DNA of 64,000 nucleotides from an uncultured Marvinbryantia sp. (GCF_905201705.1 NZ_CAJKOX010000001.1:1-64000); one strand, 5' to 3'. Counted from the stretch's first letter, positions 7,761-16,211 are shown. Notes: generated by a model not told the origin, from the letters alone. Made by a program: numbers and translations.

Positions 7761-8129
7761 ATGAAAAAGACTTTATATGTGATTTTGGGATGTGTTGGCT
7801 TAGTACTTGGCGCGGTGGGAGCCGTTCTGCCGCTTATCCCTTCGGTTCCGTTTCTGCTTCTTGCAGCATATTGTTTTGCAAAAAGCTCGGAGCGTCTGCA
7901 TAACTGGTTTATCGGAACAAAGCTGTACAAGGACAATCTGGAGAGCTACGTGGCGGGAAAAGGAATGACAAAGAAAACAAAGATTCGGATTATGGCTACG
8001 GTGACAATCCTGATGGCGATCGGATTTATTATGATGCATCAGGTTCCGGTGGGACGGATCGTGCTCGCCTGCGTGTGGGTATTTCACATAGTATATTTTG
8101 TGATGGGCGTGAAGACAATTCCGCAGTAA
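7761..8129 (+). CDS. YbaN (DUF454) family small membrane protein
   Basis: 122 residues, full family length. The N-terminal membrane segment is YVILGCVGLVLGAVGAVLPL, followed by IPSVPFLLLAAYCFAKSS, the most conserved DUF454 motif, an amphipathic region, and two closing membrane segments (RIMATVTILMAIGFIMM and RIVLACVWVFHIVYFVMG). Biochemical function is not known. Family members often sit near heme or iron genes in Firmicutes. Here the promoter carries two copies of the palindrome found at the P-ATPase and flavodoxin operons, which supports a metal-related role. ATG at 7761 with GGGAGGC upstream. Confidence 0.88.
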   Translation: MKKTLYVILGCVGLVLGAVGAVLPLIPSVPFLLLAAYCFAKSSERLHNWFIGTKLYKDNLESYVAGKGMTKKTKIRIMATVTILMAIGFIMMHQVPVGRIVLACVWVFHIVYFVMGVKTIPQ

Positions 8130-8220
8130 ACAGGTTACTTTCCACTGCGTTCACGGCAGGTGTTTGGGGCTGGCGTGAACAGCAACGTAAACAGAACGTC
8201 CTGAATATAAATTTTATTTT

Positions 8221-8276
8221 ACGCGTTGCGCACTCATTGTTAATGTATTATGATGAGTATGCAGCGCGTATTTTTT
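8221..8276 (+). terminator. Rho-independent terminator after ybaN
   Basis: 17-bp imperfect stem (8221-8237 with 8253-8269, including a G-U pair) followed by TTTTTT (8271-8276). Confidence 0.75.
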
Positions 8277-8352
8277 GCGGGCGAGAGAGCGTTTATCCGC
8301 GAACTGCTATAGAAAAAGAAATCAGGATGACAAGAGGCAGGTGAAAGGCATT

Positions 8353-9237
8353 ATGGAGGGAAAACATCGGATCGGGGTGCTGTCGGATACCCACGGACTT
8401 TTGCGGCCGGAGGTGCTGGAGTATCTGCAGGGATGCGAGGTGATTCTTCACGGCGGAGATATTAATCGGCAGGAAATTCTGGACAGGCTGGCGGAGATTG
8501 CTCCTGTTTATGTGGTGCGTGGAAACAATGATAAGGAGTGGGCGGAAAAGCTGCCGGAGACGCTGCGGCTGGAGCTTTACGGTGTGAGGATTTTTATGAT
8601 TCACAACAAAAAGCAGGCGCCGAAGAATCTGGACGATGTGGATGTGATGATTTACGGTCACTCTCATAAATATGAGGAAAAGCGGGAGGGTGGACGGCTA
8701 TTGCTGAATCCGGGAAGCTGCGGACCGAGACGGTTTTCGCAGCCGATTACCATGGCGGTGCTGGAGATTGCGGATAATGGAGAGGTTTTCGCAGAGCGGT
8801 ATGATATCCCGCACAGAACGGAAGCCGGAAATGACACGAAAAGAATGAGTGATGCTAAAAACGGCGTGGCAGGAAATGCCTTGAAAGAAACTGGTGATTC
8901 CGGGAATGGTATGCAGAGAAATGCCGCAAAAGAAACTGGCGATTCCGGAAATGGTATGCAAGGAAATGCTGCGAAAGAAACTGGTGATTCCGGGAATGAC
9001 ATGCAGAGAAATGCCGCAAAAGAAAATGTGATGTTTCGGAAAGCAGCAGCCGGGGAAGTCAGCGATCTGCGCCGGGTGATCGAGATAATCATGAGAGACA
9101 CGCAAAGGGGCAGGTCGGTGCAGGAAATGTCACATAAGCTTCAGATTTCGGAAGAACTGGCGGAGCAGATCTGCCGCCTGTATCTGACACATCCGGGCGT
9201 GGATGCGGACGGGATCATGACAAAAATGGGACTATGA
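8353..9237 (+). CDS. YfcE/MJ0936-type metallophosphoesterase with repeat linker and C-terminal extension
   Basis: 294 residues from ATG 8353 (GTG 8341 is an alternative). Residues 1-150 are a calcineurin-like phosphodiesterase: GVLSDTHG, LHGGDI, VRGNND, MIYGHSHK and NPGSCGPRR supply the two-metal site. Ordinary family members stop at about 155-160 residues. Here a low-complexity linker of three full 15-residue repeats follows, then a ~70-residue helical domain (VSDLRRVIEIIMRDTQRGRS, LQISEELAEQICRLYLTHPG) resembling a small winged-helix. Substrate unknown; phosphodiester hydrolysis in the cytoplasm is expected. Confidence 0.82.
   Translation: MEGKHRIGVLSDTHGLLRPEVLEYLQGCEVILHGGDINRQEILDRLAEIAPVYVVRGNNDKEWAEKLPETLRLELYGVRIFMIHNKKQAPKNLDDVDVMIYGHSHKYEEKREGGRLLLNPGSCGPRRFSQPITMAVLEIADNGEVFAERYDIPHRTEAGNDTKRMSDAKNGVAGNALKETGDSGNGMQRNAAKETGDSGNGMQGNAAKETGDSGNDMQRNAAKENVMFRKAAAGEVSDLRRVIEIIMRDTQRGRSVQEMSHKLQISEELAEQICRLYLTHPGVDADGIMTKMGL
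8875..9024 (+). repeat. 45-bp tandem repeat inside the phosphoesterase gene
   Basis: Three 45-bp units plus a partial fourth encode NAAKETGDSGNGMQR-type 15-residue repeats. They differ by a few codons, so the array is old enough to have diverged but could still change copy number. Confidence 0.85.
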
Positions 9238-9302
9238 TGCAGATAGGATTTTACGCCGAGAATATGACAAAAATGGGGCTATGAAGCGGAGGGATGCTAT
9301 CT

Positions 9303-10013
9303 ATGTACAGTGATGCATTTTGTAAGGTATATAATGAATTTGGCTGGAATTATTTCCCGGAGGCGTTTGGGGAACAGCTCCTTGAGTGGATAAGGCAAAA
9401 GGGTGTGAAGGTGGAGAAAAGTCTGGATCTTGCCTGCGGTACCGGAGTGCTGTGCGAGATTCTTTATCAGCAGGGAATCGCGGCGCATGGCATGGATTTT
9501 TCAGAGGGGATGATCGAAATTGCCAGGAAAAACAATCCACATATTATATATGAGGTGGCGGACATGATTCAGTACCGCCCGTCAGCGAGCTTTGATCTTG
9601 TCACCTGTACCGGGGACGCTTTAAATCATATTCTTAATATAAGAGACGTGGAGCAGATTTTCCGCAACGTTTATGGCTATCTGCGCGAGGGCGGCTTTTT
9701 TATTTTTGATATCCTCAATGAGCGTGAAGTGTCGCCTGGCGAACCGATCTGGCTGGATTTCAGTGACGAGGTGAAGGCACAGTTTACGATCTCACGCGAT
9801 GCACAGGGGATTATAACATTAAAGACGACGGTATTTGAAAACGGGGAGCAGACGTTTGAGGAAAGGATTACCGAAAAGGTTCATGAACCTCAAATGATAT
9901 GTGATCTTTTGCGCAGGACAGGATTTCAGAATGTGACATGTTCAGATCGGCTGCTGGAGAATGCTGAAAATCATGGGACAACGTGGTTTGTGGTCGCGCA
10001 GAAGCGGGGGTGA
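9303..10013 (+). CDS. Class I SAM-dependent methyltransferase
   Basis: 236 residues from ATG 9303; the ATG at 9294 touches the GGAGGG ribosome site, whereas 9303 is nine bases away. Motif I is LDLACGTG (41-48), followed by GMDFSEGMIEIA, the acidic adenosine-binding strand, and a TCTGDALNHI motif IV. The ending TWFVVAQKRG is common in the family. The substrate is unknown. The next gene starts seven bases after its stop, so the two share a transcript. Just before it, a ~20-bp segment of the preceding gene's end is duplicated (around 9217-9238 and 9262-9283). Confidence 0.8.
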   Translation: MYSDAFCKVYNEFGWNYFPEAFGEQLLEWIRQKGVKVEKSLDLACGTGVLCEILYQQGIAAHGMDFSEGMIEIARKNNPHIIYEVADMIQYRPSASFDLVTCTGDALNHILNIRDVEQIFRNVYGYLREGGFFIFDILNEREVSPGEPIWLDFSDEVKAQFTISRDAQGIITLKTTVFENGEQTFEERITEKVHEPQMICDLLRRTGFQNVTCSDRLLENAENHGTTWFVVAQKRG

Positions 10014-10020
10014 GAAGCAG

Positions 10021-11157
10021 ATGAAAAAATACTGCAGAAAACTGCGGTTCCGGGAAATAGCAATATTTTTTGTAACATTATTTTTTATGATGCTTCCCGG
10101 TATGCCTGCAAAAGCAGGGGAAGCTCCTTTTGCATTTCATATGCTGGATGTCGGGCAGGGGCAGAGCGTGCTGGTGGAGGCGGATGGACATTACATGCTG
10201 ATTGATGGCGGAGGAAGGTCTTCTTCTTCTTTTGTGGTGAGTTATCTGCAGCAGCAGGGTGTGGAGAAGCTGGATTATATTGTGGCGTCACATTATGATG
10301 AGGATCATATCAGCGGCATTGTCGGCGCGCTGCATGTTTTTGAATGCGAAACGATACTTGCGCCGGATTATTATGCCGATACCGAAATTTATGCGTCGTA
10401 TCTGACTGCAGCGGAGGCGTCCGGGGCGGAAATTATCTATCCGCAGCAGGGAGAGACATACGCGCTTGGCGATGCGGTTATCACGGTGGTCGGTCCGGCC
10501 TCTTATGAAAATACACTGGAAAATGATCGCTCTGTGGCAGTGCGGATTACTTACGGTATCACCAGCTATCTCATCTGTGGGGATGCGCAGGCGCAGGAGG
10601 AAGAGGATATTTTAAATTCCGGTCTGGAGCTGGCGTCGGATGTTTATGTTGTAAACCATCACGGAAGCGCGGAGTCCAGCGGGCTATATTTTTTGAATCA
10701 GATTCAGCCGATTTATGCACTGATCAGTTGTTCTGCGGACAACGCCTACGGGCATCCGTCAGCAGAGACAATGCAGCGATTAGATAACGAGGGTGTTTCT
10801 CTATACCGGACAGACAGGCAGGGAACGGTGACGGCGTACTCAGATGGCACCGGGCTGTGGTTTGACCAGGAGCCGTGCGATGATTTTTCTTCGCGGCAGG
10901 TGGATGGACAAGGCGCTGTGAATTCCGATATTTCCGGGCAGAATGAATCAGGGCAGAATGAATTGGGACAGCAGGAGGCTTCTGACTCCGGAAACCGGGG
11001 AACAACGTATGTGTGCAATCTGAATACAAAAAAATTTCATTATACTTATTGCGACAGTGTAAATAAAATGAAGGAGTCGAACAAGAAATTTACGGACGAG
11101 AGCAGAGAAAGCCTGATTGCGCAGGGGTATGATCCGTGTAAGAATTGTAATCCTTAA
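10021..11157 (+). CDS. Secreted ComEC-like metallo-beta-lactamase hydrolase with C-terminal Cys/His mini-domain
   Basis: 378 residues from ATG 10021. The signal peptide (about 1-32) ends AKAG. The MBL fold has HMLDVGQGQSVLVEADG, YMLIDGGGRSS, the metal motif ASHYDEDHISG, ICGDA and NHHGS, all typical of the nuclease-like domain of ComEC and its free-standing relatives. After a Gln/Ser/Gly linker, the last ~55 residues read YVCNLNTKKFHYTYCDS and end YDPCKNCNP. This is an Ada-like metal-binding mini-domain frequently appended to secreted nucleases and MBL proteins of Firmicutes. Extracellular nuclease or phosphodiesterase activity is inferred. Confidence 0.8.
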   Translation: MKKYCRKLRFREIAIFFVTLFFMMLPGMPAKAGEAPFAFHMLDVGQGQSVLVEADGHYMLIDGGGRSSSSFVVSYLQQQGVEKLDYIVASHYDEDHISGIVGALHVFECETILAPDYYADTEIYASYLTAAEASGAEIIYPQQGETYALGDAVITVVGPASYENTLENDRSVAVRITYGITSYLICGDAQAQEEEDILNSGLELASDVYVVNHHGSAESSGLYFLNQIQPIYALISCSADNAYGHPSAETMQRLDNEGVSLYRTDRQGTVTAYSDGTGLWFDQEPCDDFSSRQVDGQGAVNSDISGQNESGQNELGQQEASDSGNRGTTYVCNLNTKKFHYTYCDSVNKMKESNKKFTDESRESLIAQGYDPCKNCNP

Positions 11158-11220
11158 CCTGTTTTGTCCATATTCCATATGATTGTGTGCATGGACGGTT
11201 TTTGTGATGAAATTATATAA

Positions 11221-11295
11221 TGATGCCAGGATTTTCGGATACCGGATATGCCGCCTGCGGATGGCGGGCGCGGGAACATGCGAATCCTGGCATCA
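11221..11295. other. Structured intergenic element with 13-bp perfect inverted repeat
   Basis: TGATGCCAGGATT (11221-11233) pairs perfectly with AATCCTGGCATCA (11283-11295). Inside, CCGCC/GGCGG forms a second stem, giving a branched ~75-base fold. No poly-T follows at once, although ATTTTTC comes a few bases later. It could be a terminator variant, a small RNA or a miniature mobile repeat. It matches no riboswitch I know. Confidence 0.5.
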
Positions 11296-11421
11296 TGTGA
11301 TTTTTCACATACATAAAGGTTTCCCACATAAATCATACTTTATCCCCAGAGTGTTCACATAGACGACATATATAGGAGGTATACTGCCTGTGAATCGATA
11401 AAGGAACACGGAGGGTAAATA

Positions 11422-13167
11422 ATGATGAGAGGAAAGTATTTTGCGATGATGATGGGTATGACGCTTGCGGCAGCGTCGGTGACGGCACAGGCGGAAGCGG
11501 CGGCAAATATGAGCAGAGGAATCACGGCAGCGGCGGCGTCAGTGAAGGAGCAGACGACGGAGAGCACAGAGACAGCGGATGAAGAAACGACGGATGGAGA
11601 GGAGCCGCCGGAAAAGCCGGACGGAGAAGCAATGAGTGACGGAGGGCAGCCGTCGGCAAAACAGGACAGAGAAACAATGAGTGACGGAGAGCAGCCGCCG
11701 GAAAAACCAGACGGAGAAACAATGAGTGATGGAGAGGAGCCGCCGGAAAAAGCGGACGGAGAAACAATGAGTGACGGAGGGCAGCCGCCGGAAAAGCCGG
11801 ACGGAGAAGCAATGGGAGACGGTGGAGCGCCGGGTGGACAGGGCGATCCCGGAGGCATGGGGCAGCAGGGCGTTGAGAGCTACGACGCGGTAAACACCTA
11901 TGAGGAAGCCGCGACTGTTTCCGGCGAGACGATCGAATCCACGGGAATCGATGAAAATGCGGTGCATGTGACGAACGGGGCGACGGTCACGCTGGATAAT
12001 GTGACGGTAAACCGCACGTCGGCGGACAGCACGGGCGGCGACAATTCTAGTTTTTACGGTGTCGGCGCGGCGATCCTTGCCACAGACGGCACGGCGGTTG
12101 TCAAAAACAGCAGCATTACCACGGACGCGGCGGGCGGAGCGGGGGTGTTTGCCTACGGTGACGGCGTGACTTATGTGGAGGATACGACGATCGAAACGCA
12201 GCAGGATACGTCGGGCGGACTTCATGTGGCAGGCGGCGGTACCCTGTATGCGTGGGACGTCACAGCGGTGACGAACGGCGGCTCGGCAGCGGCGGTCCGC
12301 AGCGACCGGGGCGGAGGTACCATGGTGATCGACGGCGGCTCCTACACCTCAAACGGGTTTGGCTCCCCGGCTGTTTACTGCACGGCGGATATTTCCATTA
12401 ATAACGCACAGCTCACGGCGACCGGCTCAGAGGCAGTGTGCATCGAGGGCTTAAATACGCTGCGCCTGTATGACAGCGAGCTGTCCGGCAGCATGATCGA
12501 CGATGATCAGAATGATAATACCTGGACGGTGATCGTGTACCAGAGTATGTCCGGGGATTCCGAGGTGGGCAACGGCACCTTCCAGATGACGGGCGGTTCC
12601 TTAACCTCCGGCAATGGCGGTATATTTTACACGACAAACACGGAATCCACGATCACGCTGGAGGATGTGGAAATAAATTATGCGGACGACAGTGAATTTT
12701 TCCTGCAGTGCACAGGAAACAGCAATGCGCGCGGCTGGGGCAACGCCGGCGATAACGGCGCGGACTGTCTCTTTACCGGAATCGCCCAGCAGATGCAGGG
12801 AGATGTGATCTGGGACAGCATCAGCGAGCTTGATTTCTATATGACCGGTGGAAGCGTGCTCGCCGGCGCGATCGTGCAGGATGAAACCTGGGCGGGTGAG
12901 GGCGGCGACGGCTACTGCAATGTCGTTGTCAGCGATGATTCGGAGTGGATCGTTACCGGAGACAGCCGGGTGAGCGCGCTGTCCGCGGGCGGCAGCATTA
13001 TTGATGAAACCGGAGCAACAGTTACCATCCAGGGAGCAGACGGTACCGTTTATGTGGAGGGCGACAGCGCCTACACCATCACCGTCGACAGCTACAGCGA
13101 TACGGCGGACACCTCCGCGGCAGGAACCGTGGACGGTTGGGAAGCACATGCGGCAGAGAGGGTGTAA
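11422..13167 (+). CDS. Secreted repeat-linker and beta-helix surface protein
   Basis: 581 residues; signal peptide about 1-28. Residues 59-133 are five 15-residue acidic/Pro repeats (GEQPPEKPDGETMSD type). A Gly-rich spell follows, then about 430 residues of short Thr/Asn/Gly-rich strands (HVTNGATVTLDNVTVN, YVEDTTIETQQDTSGGLHVA) with the rhythm of a right-handed parallel beta-helix. No sortase motif, lipobox or C-terminal membrane anchor is seen, so it is secreted or held non-covalently. No catalytic signature is recognised; adhesion or polysaccharide binding is possible. GC is unusually high. GGAGG lies eight bases before the ATG. Confidence 0.7.
   Translation: MMRGKYFAMMMGMTLAAASVTAQAEAAANMSRGITAAAASVKEQTTESTETADEETTDGEEPPEKPDGEAMSDGGQPSAKQDRETMSDGEQPPEKPDGETMSDGEEPPEKADGETMSDGGQPPEKPDGEAMGDGGAPGGQGDPGGMGQQGVESYDAVNTYEEAATVSGETIESTGIDENAVHVTNGATVTLDNVTVNRTSADSTGGDNSSFYGVGAAILATDGTAVVKNSSITTDAAGGAGVFAYGDGVTYVEDTTIETQQDTSGGLHVAGGGTLYAWDVTAVTNGGSAAAVRSDRGGGTMVIDGGSYTSNGFGSPAVYCTADISINNAQLTATGSEAVCIEGLNTLRLYDSELSGSMIDDDQNDNTWTVIVYQSMSGDSEVGNGTFQMTGGSLTSGNGGIFYTTNTESTITLEDVEINYADDSEFFLQCTGNSNARGWGNAGDNGADCLFTGIAQQMQGDVIWDSISELDFYMTGGSVLAGAIVQDETWAGEGGDGYCNVVVSDDSEWIVTGDSRVSALSAGGSIIDETGATVTIQGADGTVYVEGDSAYTITVDSYSDTADTSAAGTVDGWEAHAAERV
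11596..11820 (+). repeat. Five 45-bp tandem repeats in the beta-helix gene
   Basis: Five units of 45 bp encode [GE][EGQ]PP.K.DGE.MSD repeats. They are near-identical and likely variable in number between strains. Confidence 0.85.
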
Positions 13168-13350
13168 CGAAGGAAAACACGTTGTATTTTCTGGATGAGC
13201 CGAAAAACAAACTAACACGTTACTGCTTGCGCCGGCCTCAAACACCGGCTGCGATGCGAAGCGAGTCCTGTGGGTTTGAGGCGTGAGAACGTGATTCAGG
13301 CGTGAGCATATCCCATTCGCGGAGCGAATTTTAAATGGATTTGCGGAGGC

Positions 13351-13406
13351 TGCTGTGAACGGAGCGAACAGTAAAAAAACACCGGCGGAAATTATTCTGC
13401 CGGTGT
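13351..13406. terminator. Hairpins in the 13168-13542 gap
   Basis: ACACCGGC (13379-13386) pairs with GCCGGTGT (13399-13406). The seven-A run just left of it makes it a T-tailed terminator for minus-strand transcription, although no minus gene is near. Left of it, TGCTGTGAACGGAGCGAACAG (first base 13351) is a small hairpin repeat also found at 16054. The stretch before it (13168-13350) holds no gene. Confidence 0.5.
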
Positions 13407-13434
13407 TGCGTTATGAAAAAAAATAGCGTATACT
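13406..13434 (+). promoter_or_regulatory. Promoter of the P-type ATPase operon
   Basis: TTGCGT (13406-13411), 17-bp spacer, TATACT (13429-13434). The predicted start is at about 13441, immediately before the palindrome. Confidence 0.65.
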
Positions 13435-13441
13435 ATTAACC

Positions 13442-13457
13442 GTTAGGGATTTCTAAC
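13442..13457. promoter_or_regulatory. GTTAG-N6-CTAAC operator at the P-ATPase operon
   Basis: GTTAG GGATTT CTAAC directly at the predicted transcription start. Same arms and spacing as the ybaN and DUF2325 sites. Confidence 0.8.
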
Positions 13458-13542
13458 TGCACGCGGATAAGCAAAGCGGGAAGAGGCGGATACAAAATCC
13501 GCCGGAACGGTGGCAGAACTGCCGGAAGGGGAGGTGATTTCC

Positions 13543-13623
13543 ATGAAGCAGCACAGATTTTGGGCATGTGCGATGGTTGTATGCCTCGTAATGCTATTCT
13601 ACACCGGAAAAAAACACAAATAA
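13543..13623 (+). CDS. 26-residue membrane miniprotein
   Basis: A 26-codon ORF with a near-perfect ribosome site (GGGGAGGTGATTTCC just before the ATG). It encodes one hydrophobic segment with flanking charges, starting MKQHRFWACAMV and ending FYTGKKHK. It lies between the operator and the DUF6110-like gene (22 bases before it), so it is the first gene of the P-ATPase operon. The strong ribosome site and operon position argue that it is real. A regulatory or assembly role for the ATPase is an inference. Confidence 0.7.
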   Translation: MKQHRFWACAMVVCLVMLFYTGKKHK

Positions 13624-13645
13624 AGAATCAAGGGAGGAAATGAAA

Positions 13646-13927
13646 ATGGATATTTTTAAATTAAAAAATCTTGGAATTTTTGCAGGCGGCGTTTTATTTG
13701 GAACAGCAGGGATCAAGCTGCTCTCCGGGCGCGACGCGAAAAAATGTTACACAAACTGCACGGCGGCGGTCCTGCGCATGAAGGATAGTGTTATGAAGAC
13801 TGCGGCTACCGTACAGGAGAATGCGGAGGATATTCTTGCGGAAGCAAAGCAGATCAATGAGCAGCGCGCCGCTGAGGAGGAAGCCGCAGAGGTAAGCGGG
13901 GAAGAGAGCCAGGAAGAAGGGGCATAA
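13646..13927 (+). CDS. DUF6110/YtxH-like small membrane protein, possible ATPase partner
   Basis: 93 residues from the second ATG (13646), which has GGAGG eight bases upstream; the ATG at 13640 is too close. One glycine-zipper membrane segment (GIFAGGVLFGTAGIKLL) is followed by a KKCYTNC cysteine pair and a long Ala/Glu-rich helix to the end. It ends at 13927, one base before the ATPase start. This layout (GxxxG segment, Ala/Glu helix, stop touching a P1B ATPase) resembles mycobacterial PacL (DUF1490) proteins, which scaffold CtpC/CtpG/CtpV. The terminal Asp/His metal motif of PacL1 is absent; the cysteines could substitute. Confidence 0.7.
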   Translation: MDIFKLKNLGIFAGGVLFGTAGIKLLSGRDAKKCYTNCTAAVLRMKDSVMKTAATVQENAEDILAEAKQINEQRAAEEEAAEVSGEESQEEGA

Positions 13928-16009
13928 GTGAATTTTGTAATTAAACATGAAATTCCGGGGAGAATCCGCGTGCACATGAAGCAGAAGCATATGAGCTGCC
14001 TGGAGGCGGACACGCTTCTGTATTATCTGAACAATCTGCAGGGCGTCACGCAGGCGAAGGTATATGAAAGAACGGCGGACGCCAGCATATGCTATACCGG
14101 GGGACGGGCGGAGCTGATAGCGGCGCTGAAGAAATTCTGCTACGCTTCTGTTGAGCTGCCGGATACGGTACGGGAAAATTCCGGAAGGGAGCTTAGCCGT
14201 ACCTATCAGGAAAAGCTGGCGTTCCGGGTTATCCGGCACTATGCGGGAAAGCTGTTTCTGCCGTTTCCGGTGCGCGCCGCCTGGATTGCGGTAAGCTCTC
14301 TGAAATACATCAAAAAAGGTCTGCAAAGCCTGGCGGAAAGAAAGCTGGAGGTTTCCGTGCTGGATGCGGCGGCGGTCGGCGTATCCGTGCTGCGCGGGGA
14401 TTTTGATACGGCGGGTTCCGTTATCTTCCTGCTCGGAATCGGGGAGACGCTGGAGGAGTGGACACATAAAAAATCGGTCGGCGATCTTGCGCGCAGCATG
14501 TCCCTGAATAACAGCAGGGTGTGGCTGCAGGCGGACGGACAGGAGGTCCTGGTGGACGCCCGTACCATTAAAAAGGATGACCATGTGGTTGTCTATATGG
14601 GCAGCGTGATTCCGTTTGACGGCGTGGTAGTGTCCGGCGACGGAATGGTAAATCAGTCATCTCTCACCGGGGAACCGCTTCCGGTGCATCGCAAAGCAAA
14701 CGAGTATGTATATGCGGGCAGCGTGCTGGAGGAGGGCGGACTGACGATCGCCGTAAAAAATGTTTCCGGTTCTTCACGCTATGAGAAGATCGTAACGATG
14801 ATCGAGGAATCAGAAAAGCTGAAATCCTCTGTGGAAGGCAAGGCGGAGCGGCTGGCGGACAGGCTGGTTCCGGTGACGCTGGCAGGAACGGCGGGCGTAT
14901 GGCTTCTCACACGGAATGTCACAAAAGCGTTGTCTGTGCTGATGGTTGACTTTTCCTGTGCGCTGAAGCTTTCGATGCCGATTGCCGTGCTTTCCGCTAT
15001 CCGCGAGGCGGGCAATTACCGCATCACGGTGAAGGGCGGAAAGTACCTGGAGGCGGTCGCGGAGGCGGAGACGATTGTCTTCGACAAGACCGGTACGCTC
15101 ACAAAGGCAAAGCCGGTGGTGAAGCAGGTGGTGCCGTTCTGCAATATGCCGGAGGCGGAGCTTCTGCGCCTGGCGGCATGTCTGGAGGAGCATTTTCCGC
15201 ATTCGATGGCGAAAGCGGTGGTGAACGCTGCAAAGAAGCGCGGACTGGACCATGAGGAAATGCACACAAAGGTGGAATATATCGTCGCCCACGGCATTTC
15301 GTCCACGGTTTCCGAAAAAAAAGTAATTATCGGAAGCTATCATTTTGTGTTTGACGATGAAAAGAGCACGGTTCCGGAGGCGTACCGGCAGCAGTTTGAG
15401 ACATTGCCGGAGGAATACTCGCACCTGTATATGGCGGTGGACAATGTGCTTGCGGCGGTCATCTGCATAGAAGACCCGCTGCGACCGGAAAGCGCGGAGG
15501 TGATAACAGAGCTGCGCAGGGCGGGCTTTTCCAAGATCGTGATGATGACCGGGGACAGCGAGCGCACGGCGGCAGCGGTTGCGGCGCACGTTGGCGTGGA
15601 CGAGTATTACGCGGAAGTGCTGCCGGAGGATAAGGCAAAGTTTGTGAAGCAGGAAAAGCAGGCGGGACATCGGGTTCTGATGGTGGGAGACGGGATCAAC
15701 GATTCTCCGGCGCTGTCGGAGGCGGATGCAGGAATCGCCGTGAGCGACGGCTCGGAGCTGGCGCGCGAGATTGCGGATATCACGATTGCAGCGGACGACC
15801 TTTATGAGATAGTACGCCTGAAATATTTAAGCAGGGCACTGATGAAGCGGATTCATGGCAACTATGCCAAAATCGTCAGCTTCAACACCGGACTGATTCT
15901 TTGCGGCGTGAGCGGAATCCTGCAGCCGCCGACATCGGCGCTGCTGCACAATCTTTCCACGCTGTTCATTAGCCTGCAGAGCATGAAAAATCTGTTGGAT
16001 GAAAAGTAA
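13928..16009 (+). CDS. P1B-type heavy-metal ATPase with non-canonical FSC ion motif
   Basis: 693 residues; GTG start directly after the preceding TAA. The N-terminal ~75 residues are an HMA_2-like domain (HEIPGRIRVHM) without CxxC. Membrane helices, the actuator TGEP (near 247), phosphorylation DKTGTLT (D386) and GDGIND (D588) are intact. The usual CPC/SPC of the ion-binding helix is replaced by FSCALK (C344), with no proline. Metal export driven by ATP is expected; the metal (Fe, Mn, Zn or other) cannot be read. The adjacent operator and the iron-saving flavodoxin regulon point to Fe or Mn homeostasis. Confidence 0.88.
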   Translation: MNFVIKHEIPGRIRVHMKQKHMSCLEADTLLYYLNNLQGVTQAKVYERTADASICYTGGRAELIAALKKFCYASVELPDTVRENSGRELSRTYQEKLAFRVIRHYAGKLFLPFPVRAAWIAVSSLKYIKKGLQSLAERKLEVSVLDAAAVGVSVLRGDFDTAGSVIFLLGIGETLEEWTHKKSVGDLARSMSLNNSRVWLQADGQEVLVDARTIKKDDHVVVYMGSVIPFDGVVVSGDGMVNQSSLTGEPLPVHRKANEYVYAGSVLEEGGLTIAVKNVSGSSRYEKIVTMIEESEKLKSSVEGKAERLADRLVPVTLAGTAGVWLLTRNVTKALSVLMVDFSCALKLSMPIAVLSAIREAGNYRITVKGGKYLEAVAEAETIVFDKTGTLTKAKPVVKQVVPFCNMPEAELLRLAACLEEHFPHSMAKAVVNAAKKRGLDHEEMHTKVEYIVAHGISSTVSEKKVIIGSYHFVFDDEKSTVPEAYRQQFETLPEEYSHLYMAVDNVLAAVICIEDPLRPESAEVITELRRAGFSKIVMMTGDSERTAAAVAAHVGVDEYYAEVLPEDKAKFVKQEKQAGHRVLMVGDGINDSPALSEADAGIAVSDGSELAREIADITIAADDLYEIVRLKYLSRALMKRIHGNYAKIVSFNTGLILCGVSGILQPPTSALLHNLSTLFISLQSMKNLLDEK

Positions 16010-16039
16010 AAGCTTCTTTATGATGCTTTCTGCGTCCTG

Positions 16040-16099
16040 CCCGGAGCATGGGTTGCTGTAAACGGAGCAAACAGCAATCCCGGCTCCGGGGAATTTTTA
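16040..16099 (+). terminator. Terminator after the P-type ATPase, containing a nested hairpin repeat
   Basis: CCCGGAGC (16040-16047) pairs with GCTCCGGG (16083-16090), followed by GAATTTTTAT. Nested inside is GGTTGCTGT...ACAGCAATCC (16051-16080), a close relative of the hairpin at 13351. Then comes a direct repeat. Confidence 0.7.
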
Positions 16100-16105
16100 T
16101 AACAT

Positions 16106-16158
16106 AATTTTTATAACCAATCAAATTTTATAAATTTTTATAACCAATCAAATTTTAT
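16106..16158. repeat. 26-bp AT-rich direct repeat, two copies
   Basis: An AT-rich unit (core ATAACCAATCAAATTTTA) occurs at 16106-16131 and again at 16133-16158, just upstream of the DUF2325 promoter. It may serve as an upstream promoter element. Confidence 0.8.
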
Positions 16159-16159
16159 C

Positions 16160-16188
16160 TTGACATCTTTATACAGATATGGTATTTT
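16160..16188 (+). promoter_or_regulatory. Promoter of the DUF2325-DUF3793-flavodoxin operon
   Basis: TTGACA (16160-16165), 17-bp spacer, TATTTT (16183-16188). Predicted start at about 16195, at the edge of the first palindrome. Confidence 0.7.
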
Positions 16189-16195
16189 ATAAATG

Positions 16196-16211
16196 GTTAG
16201 TCAAACCTAAC
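16196..16211. promoter_or_regulatory. GTTAG-N6-CTAAC operator 1 of the flavodoxin operon
   Basis: GTTAG TCAAAC CTAAC, extended by G and C to GGTTAG...CTAACC (16195-16212). It sits at the predicted +1. Confidence 0.8.
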
